A DNA stretch of 6,305 nt from NCBI GenBank assembly GCA_030605285.1, contig JAUWIQ010000124.1, positions 1-6,305 of the forward strand, given 5' to 3'. Shown piece by piece: positions 5,798-6,305 of this stretch. The position numbers and the translations under genes are program-made. Positions within the stretch are counted from its first letter, which is position 1, and each line of letters begins with the position of its first letter. The DNA comes from Planctomycetota bacterium (GTDB lineage Bacteria > Planctomycetota > Planctomycetia > Pirellulales > UBA7805). The notes beneath the pieces were generated by a model, which ran no database searches, was not told where the DNA came from, and saw nothing but the letters and a program-made list of their open reading frames with translations.

Positions 5798-6305
5798 ATG
5801 GAAAGTCGTATCCATCCAGCAACCCCCCGTAAGCGGCAACAAGCCCGTGCACGTGGGCATGTCGCCAAGAGTTCCGACCTGACAGGAGCAGTACTGCTTG
5901 TCGGAATGATGCTGGCGTTTGTGACAGTGGGTCGCAGCTTCGCCGATTATCTGGCGGCCATCACTCGTCAGCAACTGAGTACAGCCGTTGTGACCGATCT
6001 GGGTTCGACCGGGTGGTTGGAAATGTGGCGGGACAATGTCGCACCACTCACGACCTTACTGCTGCCTGGACTGATGCTTCTGCTGGTGCTGCCCCTGGGA
6101 ACACATTTCGTGCAGACCCGCTTTCACCTGAATCCGGCAAGGCCCGCGCCCGACTGGTCGCGACTCCATCCCTGGCAGGGTTTGCTGCGGATTTTTTCTG
6201 CCGAGAATACGATTCGAACGGGATTTGGATTGGCAAAATTTCTTGCGATTGGCACTGTCGTAATCTGGAGTCTGTATGCTCGCAGGACGGACATTGTCGC
6301 CCTCT
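5798..6305 (+). CDS. flhB: FlhB, flagellar export substrate-specificity switch (5' part, truncated by window)
   Basis: FlhB is a membrane protein of the export gate whose cytoplasmic C-terminal domain cleaves itself at an NPTH motif to switch from rod-hook to filament export. The visible 169 residues begin with the conserved basic N-terminus, HPATPRKRQQARARGHVAKS (6-25), matching the family's P-T-P-K-(R/K)-x-x-x-A-R-x-x-G-x-V-A-K-S. Hydrophobic segments follow at about 29-45, 83-103 and 143-160. Between the last two is RPAPDWSRLHPWQGLLRIFS (115-134), the family's P-D-x-S-R-L-x-P-x-x-G-x-x-R-(I/L)-F-S motif. The frame runs off the right edge, so the autocleavage domain cannot be examined. The usual acidic residues just before the PTP motif (E-K-T-E) are mostly missing. 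An in-frame GTG at 5789 is an alternative start. The gene lies 62 nt after fliR. Confidence 0.93.
   Translation, partial: MESRIHPATPRKRQQARARGHVAKSSDLTGAVLLVGMMLAFVTVGRSFADYLAAITRQQLSTAVVTDLGSTGWLEMWRDNVAPLTTLLLPGLMLLLVLPLGTHFVQTRFHLNPARPAPDWSRLHPWQGLLRIFSAENTIRTGFGLAKFLAIGTVVIWSLYARRTDIVAL

Noticed and set aside
5764..5832. 22-codon frame starting at ATG 5764 and overlapping the flhB start
   Set aside because: Most of it lies inside flhB in another frame, it has no ribosome binding site and no recognisable product.

Overview
The window is one tightly packed, single-strand block of bacterial flagellar assembly genes. All genes are on the + strand, and every stretch of more than about 125 bases is coding. 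The order is fliG (3' end only), fliH, fliI, fliJ, a very short fliN, fliO, fliP, fliQ, fliR and flhB (5' part only). Assignments rest on family motifs read in the translations. They include the P-loop and ATPase signature of FliI, the SpoA-type motif of FliN, and the SELK and proline/methionine motifs of FliP. The short two-helix FliQ, the proline-asparagine motif of FliR and the basic FlhB N-terminus complete the set.

The organism is a Gram-negative-type flagellated bacterium of moderate GC. FliO and FliP both carry Sec-type signal sequences. Start contexts are mixed: some genes have a clear Shine-Dalgarno sequence (fliH, fliO), and several have none (fliN, fliQ, fliR). The gene set and weak start signals would fit a planctomycete, but this is an inference, not something the sequence proves.

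Layout: positions 1-86 hold the tail of fliG, a rotor/switch protein. Positions 96-2612 hold the cytoplasmic ATPase complex FliH-FliI-FliJ, which delivers and unfolds export substrates; fliI and fliJ overlap by 4 nt. A 122-nt gap follows with no recognised gene. Positions 2735-2977 hold an 80-residue FliN, little more than the C-ring SpoA domain. Positions 2977-3045 join fliN to fliO and contain a possible 18-codon mini-ORF and a small hairpin. Positions 3046-5735 hold the membrane export gate FliO-FliP-FliQ-FliR (FliO is the assembly factor for the FliP/Q/R pore), with an 8-nt fliO/fliP overlap. Position 5798 to the end is the N-terminal part of FlhB, the substrate-specificity switch of the export gate.

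Together these genes build most of the flagellar type III export apparatus: the ATPase complex, the gate and the start of its regulator. No rho-independent terminator or convincing promoter was seen in any gap, so the block probably lies inside a larger operon. I found no mobile element, CRISPR array or RNA gene, and no sign of a new system. The points worth a second look are the fliJ-to-fliN junction, the minimal FliN, the mini-ORF/hairpin before fliO, and some departures from family norms in FliH, FliO and FliP.
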